This document shows positions 11,725-22,140 of a DNA stretch of 64,000 bases, one piece after another. Position 1 is the first letter of the stretch, and each line of letters begins with the position of its first letter. Made by a program: the position numbers and the translations under genes. The DNA lies in assembly GCA_002749535.1 (NCBI GenBank), contig MZZL01000398.1:745980-809979 (forward strand), given 5' to 3'. The notes under the pieces were generated by a model. That model made no database searches. It was not told the origin of the DNA and worked only from the letters and a program-made list of their open reading frames with translations. The stretch is from Apophysomyces variabilis (taxonomy: Eukaryota > Mucoromycota > Mucoromycetes > Mucorales > Mucoraceae).

Positions 11725-12759
11725 ATGTCTGCCGCTGACGAGGAAGAAAATCGACAACTACAAGAAGAAGAATGCCAGGCCCTCCAAGCTATATTTGGCG
11801 AAGAAGCTTTCAAGAAAGATGAATCCTCTACGAATGCCTACCTATTTATCTTGAACCTTGATGAGAACGATTCCACTCTGAAATCACCAAGGGTACTAGT
11901 TTTGCGCTTTTTTCTCCCTTCTACATACCCAAGTCACGATATGCCTATCTATGAAGTAACATCTATCTACTGCGGCGGACGTAAAGTCGACAAGGCTATG
12001 TTAGATGCGATTCACTCAGGCTTTTCTGAATTATTCCAACCAACGCAAGTCGTTTTGTACGAATGGATCGATTGGCTTCGTGGTTACCTTGAAAATGAAG
12101 TGCAGCTGCAGACTGATAGTGTCTCAACATTGACAGATGACTTGGATAAGCAAACCCTAGAAGATAATGTGGCGTCAGATGAACGTGAGCCTGTACTACA
12201 ACCTCTTTCATCTGCTTCAAGAAGTGTAGCTGTGCCAGATATTTATTCAAGCGAGTCTTTGATTGATCGAAAGTCCGTATTCATTGCTCATGTAGCCCCC
12301 ATACATAGCATAAGTGAAGTAAACGCAGTAATGGGCAAACTCTTAGAGAACAAAAAGATTGCGCGGGCAACCCATAATATCATGGCTTACCGCATCTCAC
12401 TACCGGATGGTACTATACTTCAAGACAACGATGATGATGGAGAGACAGCAGCTGGAGGTAGATAAAACCCAGATGCAAGCATTAAATTAGCTTACCATCG
12501 TACCATAGGCCGTCTATTGCATTTAATGCAAATCCTTGATGTCCAAAATGTGATTGTCGTAGTCAGTCGATGGTTCGGAGGTAAGAGAAATGGACGATTT
12601 TGGTTGTAACCGCTAAATTTCCTGATGTTTGCATTAGGTATTTTGCTCGGAGCTGATAGATTCAAAGACATCAATAACGTTGCGAGGAAGGCGTTGGAGG
12701 ATTGCGGTTATATCAAAGAAGATCATAAAATAACTCCAAAATCAAAGCGCAAAAAGTGA
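11725..12759 (+). CDS. YIH1: IMPACT/Yih1 homologue (RWD plus UPF0029 domains)
   Basis: Yih1/IMPACT binds Gcn1 and actin and restrains Gcn2 activation during amino-acid starvation. An N-terminal RWD domain begins EEECQALQAIFGEEAF, with LRFFLPSTYPSHDMPIYEV matching the YPxxxP region of the fold. The C-terminal UPF0029/IMPACT domain reads DRKSVFIAHVAPI, then NIMAYRI, DNDDDGETAAGGR, VIVVVSRWFGG and ILLGADRFKDINNVAR. Exons are 11725-12457, 12509-12580 and 12638-12759; both junctions fall inside glycine codons of conserved motifs, so they are well supported. The start at 11725 is chosen because it sits next to the RWD domain; ATG 11611 in the same frame would add 38 residues without family support. 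The gene converges on mL60 with only 31 bp between stop codons. Confidence 0.94.
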
Positions 12760-12790
12760 TTTAATCCTATAGAGCGTATATACAAGATGA

Positions 12791-13164
12791 TTAAAAGCCT
12801 GGAGGGCTGGTTCTGACTGTCTTCTTGGTGAATTTTGGCACTTTGTGAAGGGATTTGCGGTGGCCTAAGCCATATCGACTGAAGACCGTGTACTTGTCTC
12901 GGGGACTCATTTGAGCCTCAGTGGGAAGAGCAAGAGCCTCTGTCAATGCCTTGCAACGTACACCCGATTCTGCTACGGTCGCAATGACCTGATCAACGTC
13001 CTTCAGTCTCTTGCGCACATTGGCCTTGCGCGAAGCTGACATGCGGAAGGGATTCTTCCTACACATAACCCCATTAGGTCCAACTAAAATTGGGCGCTGC
13101 TGCTGCTGTATTACCAGAGTAATCCGCTTTGAGCAACAAGCGATGGGCGGAAAGGACCAAACAT
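12791..13164 (-). CDS. MRPL31: Mitochondrial large-subunit ribosomal protein mL60 (Mrpl31)
   Basis: A structural protein of the mitoribosome found in fungi. Two exons, 13115-13164 and 12791-13058, join across a 56-nt intron (GTAATAC...GTAG) to give 105 residues, the usual size. The N-terminus MFGPFRPS...SGLLW runs into KNPFRMSASRKANVRKRL, and the C-terminus contains MSPRDKYTVFSR, GHRKSLHKVPKFTKK and ends SPPGF, all typical of the family. A long minus-strand ORF that starts at 13483 runs through the intron in frame and is a misleading extension. The gene starts 137 bp from RRP1 on the opposite strand. Confidence 0.93.
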
Positions 13165-13301
13165 GTCTATTTCCAAGAAGCAAAAAGAATACCCAGTCGG
13201 TCCTTTCCCCCTGCTCCCTTAGATTTGCCGAGGGCCACAGTGGCTTGGATGACAGCCCGCACTCGCGCTGTGGCTTTGTCCCCACTTTTTGTTGCTTTAC
13301 C
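13165..13301. promoter_or_regulatory. Bidirectional promoter between mL60 and RRP1
   Basis: Only 137 bp separate the divergent start codons of a mitoribosomal protein and a ribosome-biogenesis factor, so both promoters must lie here or extend into the coding regions. The stretch is fairly GC-rich for this window. No clear TATA box is visible. Shared regulation of two ribosome-related genes is inference from the spacing. Confidence 0.55.
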
Positions 13302-14203
13302 ATGTCGATCGAAACACTATCTGAAGACTTTGCGCTACCTCTCGGAAAGCAATTGGCAGCCAATGGTATCCTTAATTTGTATAGAAAGGCTCTTATGAAC
13401 ATTTGAATATTAGAAAAAAAGCAGCGTGATAAGGCTGTGCGATCGCTTAAAAGGTTTTTATCGACAGGACCTGAATTATCCAAGCTAGGTCTATTGAAAT
13501 TGTGGAAAGGTCTTTTCTACTGTACGTGTTTATTCATTGTTTCTGCAATGGCTAACTCCAGAATCATAGGCTTTTGGATGTCTGACAAACCTTTGGTGCA
13601 GCAGGCACTGGCAAACGATCTTGGAGCGTTAGTGTTGGATGTCCCAGTATCGAACGCTGTACCGTTTTTAAGTGCATTCTGGGAAATTCACTGCAAAGAA
13701 TGGCATGGTCTTGATCGAATTAGGTACAACAGGCAGATATCGCATGAAAAAGGCATCTAATAACGTACGTACATTCAGACTTGATAAATACTACTTGCTG
13801 TTTCGGCGGATCATCTACTTTTCCTTCCAGCTACTGGCGGATCAAAACTGGGAAGAAGACTTGGTCAGGGATTACACAACCATGCTTTTGGAAGGGCCAT
13901 TGCAGTAAGTTCTTACTTTACAAATTGAAATTCCCTGACCAAGACATTAGCCCAACGGATCGCACGAAACCAGACGCAATTCGTTACCACATAATGGATC
14001 TTTACTTTGAGGAATTAGACAAAGTGCTGGATAAATTGCAGGATTCACAGTCATCAGACGAAGACATAGAATCGGATATACCGATGGATGAATTAGAGCG
14101 GCCATTAAGAGTACTTGCCAAAGAGGCCAATTACAAGGTTACCAGGAAAAAAGCACAGGAGAATCTTCGACAGCACGAAGAGAAGGATGCAATGGAGGAG
14201 TAG
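13302..14203 (+). CDS. RRP1: Ribosomal RNA processing protein Rrp1/Nop52
   Basis: A nucleolar factor for 60S subunit assembly (27S pre-rRNA processing). Five exons are inferred; junctions rebuild the conserved core. Exon 1 (13302-13365) begins MSIETLSEDFALPLGKQLA. The next gives KLWKGLFYC, spliced to FWMSDKPLVQQALA. FLSAFWEIHCKEWHGLDRIR is spliced to LDKYYLLFRRI. NWEEDLVRDY is followed by the last exon with TDRTKPDAIRYHIMDLYFEEL. The remainder is acidic (SSDEDIESD) with a charged C-terminus. The family usually has a longer basic tail; this version of about 230 residues is short. All family landmarks of the Nop52 domain are present. Confidence 0.91.
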
Positions 14204-15750
14204 AAAAGCATCATTATATATATTTTATTTCATCTTAATCTCTTCCTTTCTGCAATGCATAAACCACAAAATCAATCGTACAAGTGCATTCTCATGTGGG
14301 AATCGAAAATGTTTCAAATAGTACAATGGGATGTCACCAACATAAGCCACATTTAGTCAAGCAGCTGGAATAGCAAGGTATTGTCCTATTATTTTCATGG
14401 AAGGCTAGCGTTTGCCACAATCTTGGCATACCTCGGTGAAGAATGATAGCTATTTCCGTTAACTGGTTAGGTCAGCATTAGTTATTTCACCAGAGATATA
14501 TCTGGGAAGAGAGCATATCCATTAGCCTCTGTGAAAAAGTTGACAATCATTCATTATATAGCGTTCTGCTGCTTAGTGTCAAATATAGTTAAAATCATTC
14601 AACTTTAATCGCGAGGATATGCAGGACTGCGATGATCTAGATTTCGTATGCATACGTGAAAGCCCGTATCTCAGCTGAAAGACGGAAGTGAAGGCACCTT
14701 GTTGTATGTATACAATAACCGACGTATAAGCACGCAGGCCGATTGAAACGTCTGATTTATGAAGAACCCGCTAGAACTGTGGCCCCTCTCTGTCACCTCT
14801 GTTTTACAAGTTTAGATGCAAGTTAGAACATGGAAAGAAGGATGTAATTGACGTTCTCAACGCGACGTGGAAATACTATATAAGCGCGTAGATACTGAAC
14901 CAAGACACGTTATATGAAATTGTGACCTGATCATTTTATTGCTCTCTAAACCGCCTCCAGGGTAGATTGCTTTGCGCGCATAAGCTAAGGTCTTTATTTC
15001 ATATTGAAAACTTATACTGTTATCTCCCTATGCTAAGATTAAAAGCGTCCCGTAAATCAGAAATGATCAATATAAAATTTATGCGTCAAGCTCAGTTTCA
15101 CAAATGCGCGAAGTCAATATATGAGATATGATAGAGTACAGAATATGGATCAAGTTGCTGTAGCTGTTGAAATAAACAGATTATTCACGGATAATGCAAG
15201 TCAAAGCTCATGAAGGATTTATCAGTTCGAAGAAAGGTGTTACATAAGTTGAAATATCTATTTGTCCGGTAACCGATCTTTTTCTTTCTTGCATATTTTG
15301 TGGATCAAACTTCACTTGTTTAGGATATGGCGTTAATTACTATCTCTGCCTTTAATCGTACTTAAACAGTAATGAATAGGTAACCATCCTTCCTGCGAAA
15401 ATCATGAGATCGAGTTTCAAGAGAAAAGAAGGTTGCGTTAGATGTAACGGCACCGTAGATCATTATATCTCGAATGAAGTGCCTTTCAAGAATGGTTATG
15501 ACCAATTCTTGACTTCCTTATTTGGAGTACATTATGATCAGTCAACTCGAACAGGCTAAAAATGGTAATGTGGTCCCATTGTCAGCCATCTCTGCGCGGG
15601 GTATTCTCTCCGCAGCCTTTGTTTGTTAATCCACCGTCATGTGGCGGCACGTTGCATTACAAAAATAAAGTAGTCCGTTTGTACGCTGTGAAATCAAAAG
15701 ATTCAGTATTTAAAGCTTGCCGTTGCCTGTTTCCCCGTGAAAGTATCGTC
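14204..15750. other. Intergenic region, no gene seen
   Basis: About 1.5 kb without an ORF above 60 codons except the run-in to the next gene. TATA-like TACTATATAAGC at about 14874-14885 and scattered AT-rich tracts are visible, but no transcript can be assigned. Confidence 0.45.
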
Positions 15751-17332
15751 ATGTACTCCATATCTGACGCTTTCTTATACCTCTTGACCGGGGTTGGCCG
15801 TCTATTCTACATAGTCTCGCCTAATGCCACTCGCTTTTCAAATTACGAAGACGTTCCTGACTATGTGGCCGAATCAGTCCCATTCTTCATCCTAACAATC
15901 TCCCTTGAATTTCTGACACTGTTATTGAAAGATAATGGCCAAGGTCTGAAAAAGCAACAACGTTGGGACGCTAGTAAATACTCAGTCAATGATACTGTTG
16001 GAAGTATTGGCGTAAGTCTCTGCAGAAAACAGAAAACGCTATGACAAGTTATTGACGCGTTTCTTCAATTTAGGCTGGTATGCTACAGCAGATCTCCAAA
16101 TTCTTCATCTATAATGTAGCCCTCTTATCCTACTTGTACGTCCATGAAAACTTTCGCTTGGTATCATTGGATCCACACAATATCTGGGTATGGATCGCCG
16201 GCTTCATCATGATCGACCTTGGATATTACTGGTTTCATCGTGCAGCTCATGAAGTCAACTTGTTTTGGGCAGCTCACGTTGTAAGTCTCACCAATCACGA
16301 TGAGAATGAAGAACAGCATAATAATGCAAACCTAGGTTCACCATTCTTCCGAATATTACAATCAAAGCACGGCCCTTCGACAAAGTATCTTCCAAATATA
16401 TTGCTCGTGGCTTTTTGACCTTCCCGCTGCCCTTTTCTTGCCACCTTCGACTTACGTTGTACATAAGCAATTCAACACACTCTTTCAATATTGGTAAACT
16501 AATTTCTTACCAGTGTACAACTACCTCGTCACTGATCCCTTTTCTTTTTTTATGTAGGATCCATACCGAGGTGATTGGATTCCTTGGACCATTGGAATAT
16601 ATCATTAACACGCCTTCAGCTCACCGTGTTCATCACGGACGAAACCCTTATTGCATCGATAAAAATTATGCTGGAACGCTCATCATATGGGATATTATCT
16701 TTGGCACTTTTGAATTGGAGCGCACCCAAAGCGAACCCGTGGCGTTTGGTCTCACGCATCCAATCAACACCTTTAACCCTGTCGAGATCCAGCTCCATCA
16801 TTTTAAGCACGTTTTACGAACCTGCTATGCAGCACCCACATTAAGTTCAAAAATGAAGGTTCTATTTTATGGTCCTGGATGGCACGAGGGTACACCGCGC
16901 ACAGGCTTGCTAGAAGAAATTCCACCAATACCTACAGACGCACCACCTCAGAAGTATGATCCAGCTGTTCCATTGGCTTTAGATATATATGTGGTCATAC
17001 ACTTTGTTCTGCTCATCGCTGCCACAGCATCTTTGATGGAATATCAGCCCGGTGAATTGAATTTTTCCCTCGTATGCGCAGGATCTGGCTACATTTTATG
17101 GTCATTGACGACATTTGGATGGATGTTTGACCATAAACCCTGGTCTATCGAGCACGAAGTACTGCGCTCCACAGTAGTTTGCATTATCTTGCAACTGTAC
17201 AAACCAACATGCCCAACGCTATCAATCGCGATCAATGTACTACAAGCTTTTCACATATTGTCAGCTGCGCTGCTATATGCTAAACGGCATTCATTCTATT
17301 CTCAAAAGATAAACAGTCAGAAAAACGATTGA
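15751..17332 (+). CDS. Alkylglycerol monooxygenase (AGMO/TMEM195-like)
   Basis: A predicted ER membrane di-iron enzyme of the fatty acid hydroxylase superfamily; the animal enzyme cleaves ether lipids using tetrahydrobiopterin. Exons 15751-16011, 16074-16280, 16336-16493 and 16558-17332 join in frame to 466 residues, close to the animal length. The three histidine boxes are complete: YYWFHRAAHE, AAHVVHHSSE (rebuilt exactly across intron 2) and AHRVHHGRNPYCIDKNYAG, followed by IIWDIIFGTF. Several transmembrane stretches occur in the N-terminal half and the C-terminal 120 residues. The start ATG 15751 gives MYSISDAFLYLLTG, matching the family N-terminus; the frame stays open 189 nt upstream without homology. 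Substrate and cofactor are inferred from the family only. Confidence 0.9.
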
Positions 17333-18485
17333 ACTCCAACAAACTTTTATTTTTTAGTTATGCATAGGCTTATCTACTTTTTTATTAACGTAGCAACATC
17401 TACTTGAAAATATATATATATCCAAACGTAATGAAACTTCCCGTCTTACATGCGGTATCAAACCATGTCTTATAGCAAATCCAGCAAACCTTTAATGATC
17501 TGATTGTAAATGCAAAACATGGAACTTTTATTAACGAGGATATTGTTTGACAAAGCACAAGTGCGATTAGCATAACCACCACATAAGAGATTAACGAGTG
17601 TAACAGAGAATACGTTTGTCAGACAGAGATACCATATCAATCATATAGTTTGATTAAGCATTGTTTAGCCATGCATAATACTGTTGGTAAGGATGAATTG
17701 CAGGAATATTAACAGGCACAAAACGATCGTTGGGTCTGTTGCTGCATGCAGTTGTACAGAGGCAAAGTTGTAACGCCGAGGGAAATGGCGGCATGCGGCG
17801 CCGGCACAATTACTCGGTACTCGGTGGTCGCTCTCTTGGCGCTCATTAGAAAATCGAAAAGGAAAACATCTGGGGTGCGAACTTTATCTAATCCATGTAA
17901 CTGAATCTGTTTTGGCGCTTGACGCATTCTATTTGGTTTTCAGTATCTTTAATTCGTGCATGAAACGGAGACGACTCTAACAAGGAACGCCAAACAGATA
18001 ATAAAAGGTAATGAGCGCTAGAGAATTGCTGGAGCGTCTTCTTTTGCTTTCTTATCCACCAATAATATCTATGTGCTACTGCTAAATGCGGCTGGGAACT
18101 CGAACAAATATGGACTTTTTGACATGTTACGTCGCTGTTCCTGTTGATGCCGGTGCCTTGAAGATAGGTTCGATGACTGGGTTATTGTCTGGCTGATTGG
18201 ATTCACCATCTCTGTTTCTGATATCAAAGTAAGATTGTCTGTAATAAAATCACGAAGATACGGGCATATGGGATACGCTGTTCCGAATGACAGGAGTGCG
18301 ATAATGTTACTTTGCACAACGTTATAGACTAGGTTTGTCTGGTTACTTTCTGATAGCACGTTGTCTGTCGCACAAATAATTTAAAGATAAACAAACAATT
18401 CTTTTATTGGATTCTTACTCTGTGTATTGGAGAAGAAGCGATGGTTGTAAAAGTGGGGCTTAAGCAAAGGTATCTAAGATAATAT
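17333..18485. other. Intergenic region, no gene accepted
   Basis: ORFs on the minus strand at 17709-17927 and 18069-18359 lack any recognisable motif, and no splice partners are evident. A TATATATATA tract lies at about 17409-17418. Confidence 0.4.
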
Positions 18486-18842
18486 TCATATGGGGGTATT
18501 GTGTCGAAGTCCTTGGCGGATTAAGGATAATATCTCAGGACCTCTGGAACATGCTCGCGTGGTGCGGAAATGGCGGCCTCTCGCATCGGACCTTGCAAAT
18601 TCCATAAGGCAACAGGGGCAGACATACGGCTTAAATCCAGTATGGGCGCGCATATGTCTCTGAAGGTCGTGGCGACGTGTAAAGGACCGAGAGCAGAATG
18701 AACACTCATGTGCTGGATCGCGTTTTTTTGCTATTGGGCTGATAATGTCATGGTTTGAACTTGAGGAATAGGGTGCATTAGGGCTAATAAAATGAATGAA
18801 TCGTTGACCGGGGAACTGTCCGTATCGATTGGAGACTGGCAT
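18486..18842 (-). CDS. Small C2H2 zinc-finger protein
   Basis: The 118-residue frame carries one canonical finger, CSFCSRSFTRRHDLQRHMRAH (Cx2C...Hx3H), joined by a TGFKPY linker to a second finger CPCCLMEFARSDARGRHF, whose last ligand appears to be a Cys (RAC) rather than His. The basic linker and tandem arrangement indicate DNA binding. The N-terminus is Ser/Pro-rich. No upstream exon could be confirmed, so the protein could be longer at its N-terminus. The specific regulator cannot be named. Confidence 0.7.
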   Translation of the reverse strand: MPVSNRYGQFPGQRFIHFISPNAPYSSSSNHDIISPIAKKRDPAHECSFCSRSFTRRHDLQRHMRAHTGFKPYVCPCCLMEFARSDARGRHFRTTRACSRGPEILSLIRQGLRHNTPI

Positions 18843-20562
18843 ACTTTAAAAAGGAGGGTGAAAAAGTAAAAAGAAAGGCTTGGAAACTTCGTCACCCTGT
18901 CGTATTCTCGGAGTGCTTTTATCCCTTCTAACAAGAGCGCGAGAGCACGGATATTCCACGAAAATGGCAACTGCTACTGATCAGATTCGTTTACAACAAC
19001 ATGGATGTACTTGCCCCTCTCCATCCCTCAGCTATCCTACCATTGGACAATCAGTTCCATATCTGACATAAACCCTACTGTATACTAATGCCACAATGAC
19101 ATGACGTTTCTTTTCCTCAGAACTACAGGTCGGATGGAGGGGCTGATTGGCTCATTTGATAAAGTGGTAAACCTCCCTAGGCCACATTTTCCTTTAACTT
19201 TGCTGATGGATTACTACCATAGCATATCATAGTCATGCTTTTTGCTACCGATTGTTATGCGGGACTCATACATAAAGCATATCCATATATATGTTCTCAA
19301 GTACTGCAATGTAAGTCAGCGCTACACTGTTTTCGTTGCAGCACGTTTCAGTTATAGTTTCTCCGTGGAAACACATCAACGGTTATACTAAGATAAAGCG
19401 TCTACCTTGTAATTGACGGTGACGACTATGACACGTAGGACATGGCTGTCAAGGTTCTACCTTTCTATGCTTTTCAAAAAAGGCTTAGTATGTGGATAGT
19501 AAAGAAACAACGCTATATGTACATGCATGTTCACGTACAGTGCCCTAGGGAAAACGTAAGAAGATATCGGATTTCAGGACCGACGATAGTTTCAGTATAA
19601 GTTTACATTCCGGATTTTCAAGACAATAAAAACGGCTTGCTTACGACAGACTCCTGTTCATGTGAAAAACACATGTACATCAAAAGACTGTCTCTTTCCT
19701 ATATATCGATCATTAAAATAGTCCATTCGTTCGATGGAAGCCTACGAACCAATTACCTAAAGCAGGAGGGGATGTAGTATTTGATTCCAGTGACGGGACA
19801 CCGTTTAAAGCAGAATGGTCCGCTCTTTGACCTTATCAGTTATATATTACCTTTCTTCTAAAGCACCTTCATGCAACAGTGTACATATCTACATTATCCT
19901 TTTGCCCTTCTTTTCTATAAGCGTTTCTTGTCTGACAAGCCGTTCGGACAACCTACAATCCCGCTTTTTCCAAAGTAGATTTTATTCATCTCTTTCTAAC
20001 GCTTTCCTCCGTTTTGGTCCTCCCCATCACAGCCTTCAGTTGAAAAATACAATGGTTTCCGGTGCACATCCCAACTGCACTAAAAGTAGAAGATCCTGTT
20101 GATTACATTGTACTTGTCTTGTGTCGCAGTATGAATGAGGAAGACTAATGGATTATTAATCAAACCCGATGGTGTAAACAAAAGATCAATATGCAATATT
20201 GAGCGGATAGGACGAAAACGTACACTGTCCTCCACGACAATAGAATGATTGTTACCGTCTGCAATTGAGAGGTAACTGATATAACACTAGTCACGCTTTT
20301 AAATACGATCGTCTTTTTTTAGTGCATACTCTTTTGCACTTTGGGTGACCCGATAACCGGAAAACCGGATTAGCAGATCCTGTGTTGTGCTGCCAACTAA
20401 CCATGTCCTTATGCCTTCTTTTACTATAACAGCCCAGAGATGCATATCACTTTTCAGAATAATACATGAACAGTTATGATAGTGCTCCATTTTATCTAAC
20501 AGCATATTTCAATTTTCTCTCTCGATTGCTTCTGTGCGACAGCATTCATATGATCCTCTCAA
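18843..20562. other. Intergenic region, no gene seen
   Basis: About 1.7 kb in which I find no supportable gene. ORFs at 19815-20102 (plus) and 20299-20505 (minus) have no visible domain. Confidence 0.4.
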
Positions 20563-20665
20563 ATGGGATCAAGTCTTTTTTTCTCCATCAGCCTTGTCGT
20601 ACCTGCAACTGCAATGCACATCATAGTCTATACGTCTAGATTCAGTGTGCTACAACCAGCCTGGT
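20563..20665 (+). other. Possible first exon with signal peptide
   Basis: An ATG at 20563 opens a 33-codon frame starting MGSSLFFSISLVVPATA, which looks like a secretory signal peptide (short, hydrophobic core, small residues before the likely cleavage site). It stops at TAG 20662-20664, just after an AG|GTAGGC-like donor context. It may be the first exon of a secreted protein whose later exons include 21244-21518, but no continuous splice path could be shown. Treat as speculative. Confidence 0.2.
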
Positions 20666-21243
20666 AGGCAACAAAATTTACATTGTAATATTATAACGTC
20701 GCGACGAGCCGTTGGAGTGCACCATGAGCGTTTCCCGTGTATGACTCTTTTTGCGAAGGGCCGCACCACAGGAGGCAAAATACACATATCTGGGACGCCA
20801 TGTATTCATCTCTCATTGCCACCGGAGCGTGCCTTTGACATCTCACACGCATCCACTTGCCACCGCGTCTGGCCCACCCAGTGATAGCGGATGCGACCCC
20901 AGTTCGAGCAGAGCCTTCACTACTTCCTCTGGTGACTGGGCAGATACGATAGATTGCTTTCAAAACATTTCCTCTTGCCCTTGCATGTCAGGCCTTGGAC
21001 ACTGTAGGGGCTCAAAAACATCAGAATGATCTTACATTTGCACTCTTTACGAACTAGCTTTCGTCTCAGAGATTTTACAGCATAAATAGCAACTATCGTC
21101 TCTTCGTAAAAAATTTCTTGTCAAACATCCTTATACACTTCAATTCCTCACCAGGCACTGCATCGTCCATATCATATGTAGTACGTTATCTTAAGGAAAA
21201 AAAAAAGCTGACCGTCCTCACCTCTTACTCTTTTCACAGGGCC

Positions 21244-21518
21244 CACTGGTAACAGGTGTGGTGCCAGCCCTCACAATAACGTGGGAATACCCTTCGGTGT
21301 AAGTGGAAAAACATGCAAACATATCATACTCATTTACTAGCCGTGAATGTATCTATATATGCTACTGTGATAGATTTTGCGTCCACTGGAGAATCAAGTT
21401 CATGTAAGTAACATATACGTCCAGTATAACTCATTTGCTAATAACGACATATTATCTAATTCTTTAGCGCAAACTTTGTTCTTTTCATGGACGCAATATT
21501 TATTCGATATTAGCGTAG
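21244..21518 (+). CDS. C-terminal exons of an unrecognised protein (paralogous segment, copy 1)
   Basis: Three exons in one phase can be read. Exon A, to 21298, encodes NRCGASPHNNVGIPFG. Intron 21299-21373 has GTAAGT, a TTTACTAG branch-like site and TAG. Exon B, 21374-21403, encodes ILRPLENQVH. Intron 21404-21467 has GTAAGT, GCTAATAAC and TTTAG. Exon C, 21468-21518, encodes RKLCSFHGRNIYSILA and a stop. The same arrangement, diverged, is found on the minus strand at 43711-44008, and conserved residues (RCGA, VG-I/L-PFG, IL-PLE-QV, RKL) support real coding. No family is recognised. The 5' exons of the gene are not defined; candidates lie between 20563 and 21240. Confidence 0.4.
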
Positions 21519-21579
21519 AGTCATCCAATTAACAGTATTGTCCATATCTCATACAGTACAGGATGAATAAAATTGAAGT

Positions 21580-22140
21580 CTATTGATCGTTTTCTTTTTG
21601 GTTTTTCATCCTTAATTTTTCTGCCTCACGTTTGGCCGATTCTTTTTTAATACGTTCTTCTTCGCTAATTTCTGGCAGCCATTCCATAATGCTGCCTAGT
21701 TTTTCCACTCCTTTGTCGTCAACAACTACTTTGCGGATCGCTTCGCCTTTCTCTTTGACCAAGTCTTCCACTGTAGTTTTTTCGTCTCTGAACCACCCTA
21801 GGTTGTCCGCAATCAAGTGACGGTTTTGGCAGCCAGCGCATTGAATAAGCACGACACCTTTCGTATAGGCCAGTTTACTCATAAGATGATGTGATCGCTC
21901 TTGACACACCTTGCATGTGAAGCCAATTAACAGTTGGTGCTTCGGATCTACACCTATATCTTCATTCTCATGCCGTAGTGTCCGGCATGTATGGAAGAGT
22001 GGCGAGCTTGGTCTCCACACTGACTTCGATTGTGCAAGTCTAACTATTGGATACAATCGCTTCGTCGTTGCTATGCTTGTTGTGCGCCCGCTGATCGTCA
22101 GACATGAAGCCAGTACTGTACGTTGAAACGCCCGTTGCAT
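21580..22140 (-). CDS. ZIM17: Mitochondrial Hsp70 escort protein Zim17/Tim15 (DNL zinc finger)
   Basis: This protein keeps mitochondrial Hsp70 soluble during import and Fe-S work in the matrix. The start at 22140 gives MQRAFQRTVLASCLTISGR..., a basic, Ser/Thr-rich presequence. The DNL zinc ribbon follows: IGFTCKVCQERSHHLMSKLAY, then VVLIQCAGCQNRHLIADNLGWF; the four cysteines form two CxxC pairs and DNLGWF is the family's naming motif. The C-terminus is a charged Glu/Lys helix with EERIKKESAKREAEKLR. It is a single exon. ATG 22239 in the same frame adds 33 residues but spoils the presequence. About 187 residues is normal. Confidence 0.92.
   Translation of the reverse strand: MQRAFQRTVLASCLTISGRTTSIATTKRLYPIVRLAQSKSVWRPSSPLFHTCRTLRHENEDIGVDPKHQLLIGFTCKVCQERSHHLMSKLAYTKGVVLIQCAGCQNRHLIADNLGWFRDEKTTVEDLVKEKGEAIRKVVVDDKGVEKLGSIMEWLPEISEEERIKKESAKREAEKLRMKNQKENDQ

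Noticed and set aside
13058..13483. Long minus-strand frame (230 codons, start 13483) extending mL60 upstream
   Set aside because: The frame reads through a 56-nt intron and across the divergent RRP1 start. Splicing at GTAATAC/GTAG instead gives the exact mL60 N-terminus MFGPFRP...LLWKNPFR.
21370..21500. Simple MITE of about 130 bp bounded by the inverted arms
   Set aside because: Similarity to the second copy extends well beyond the arms on both sides, so the duplicated unit is larger than a MITE defined by those arms. MITE origin remains only one of several explanations.
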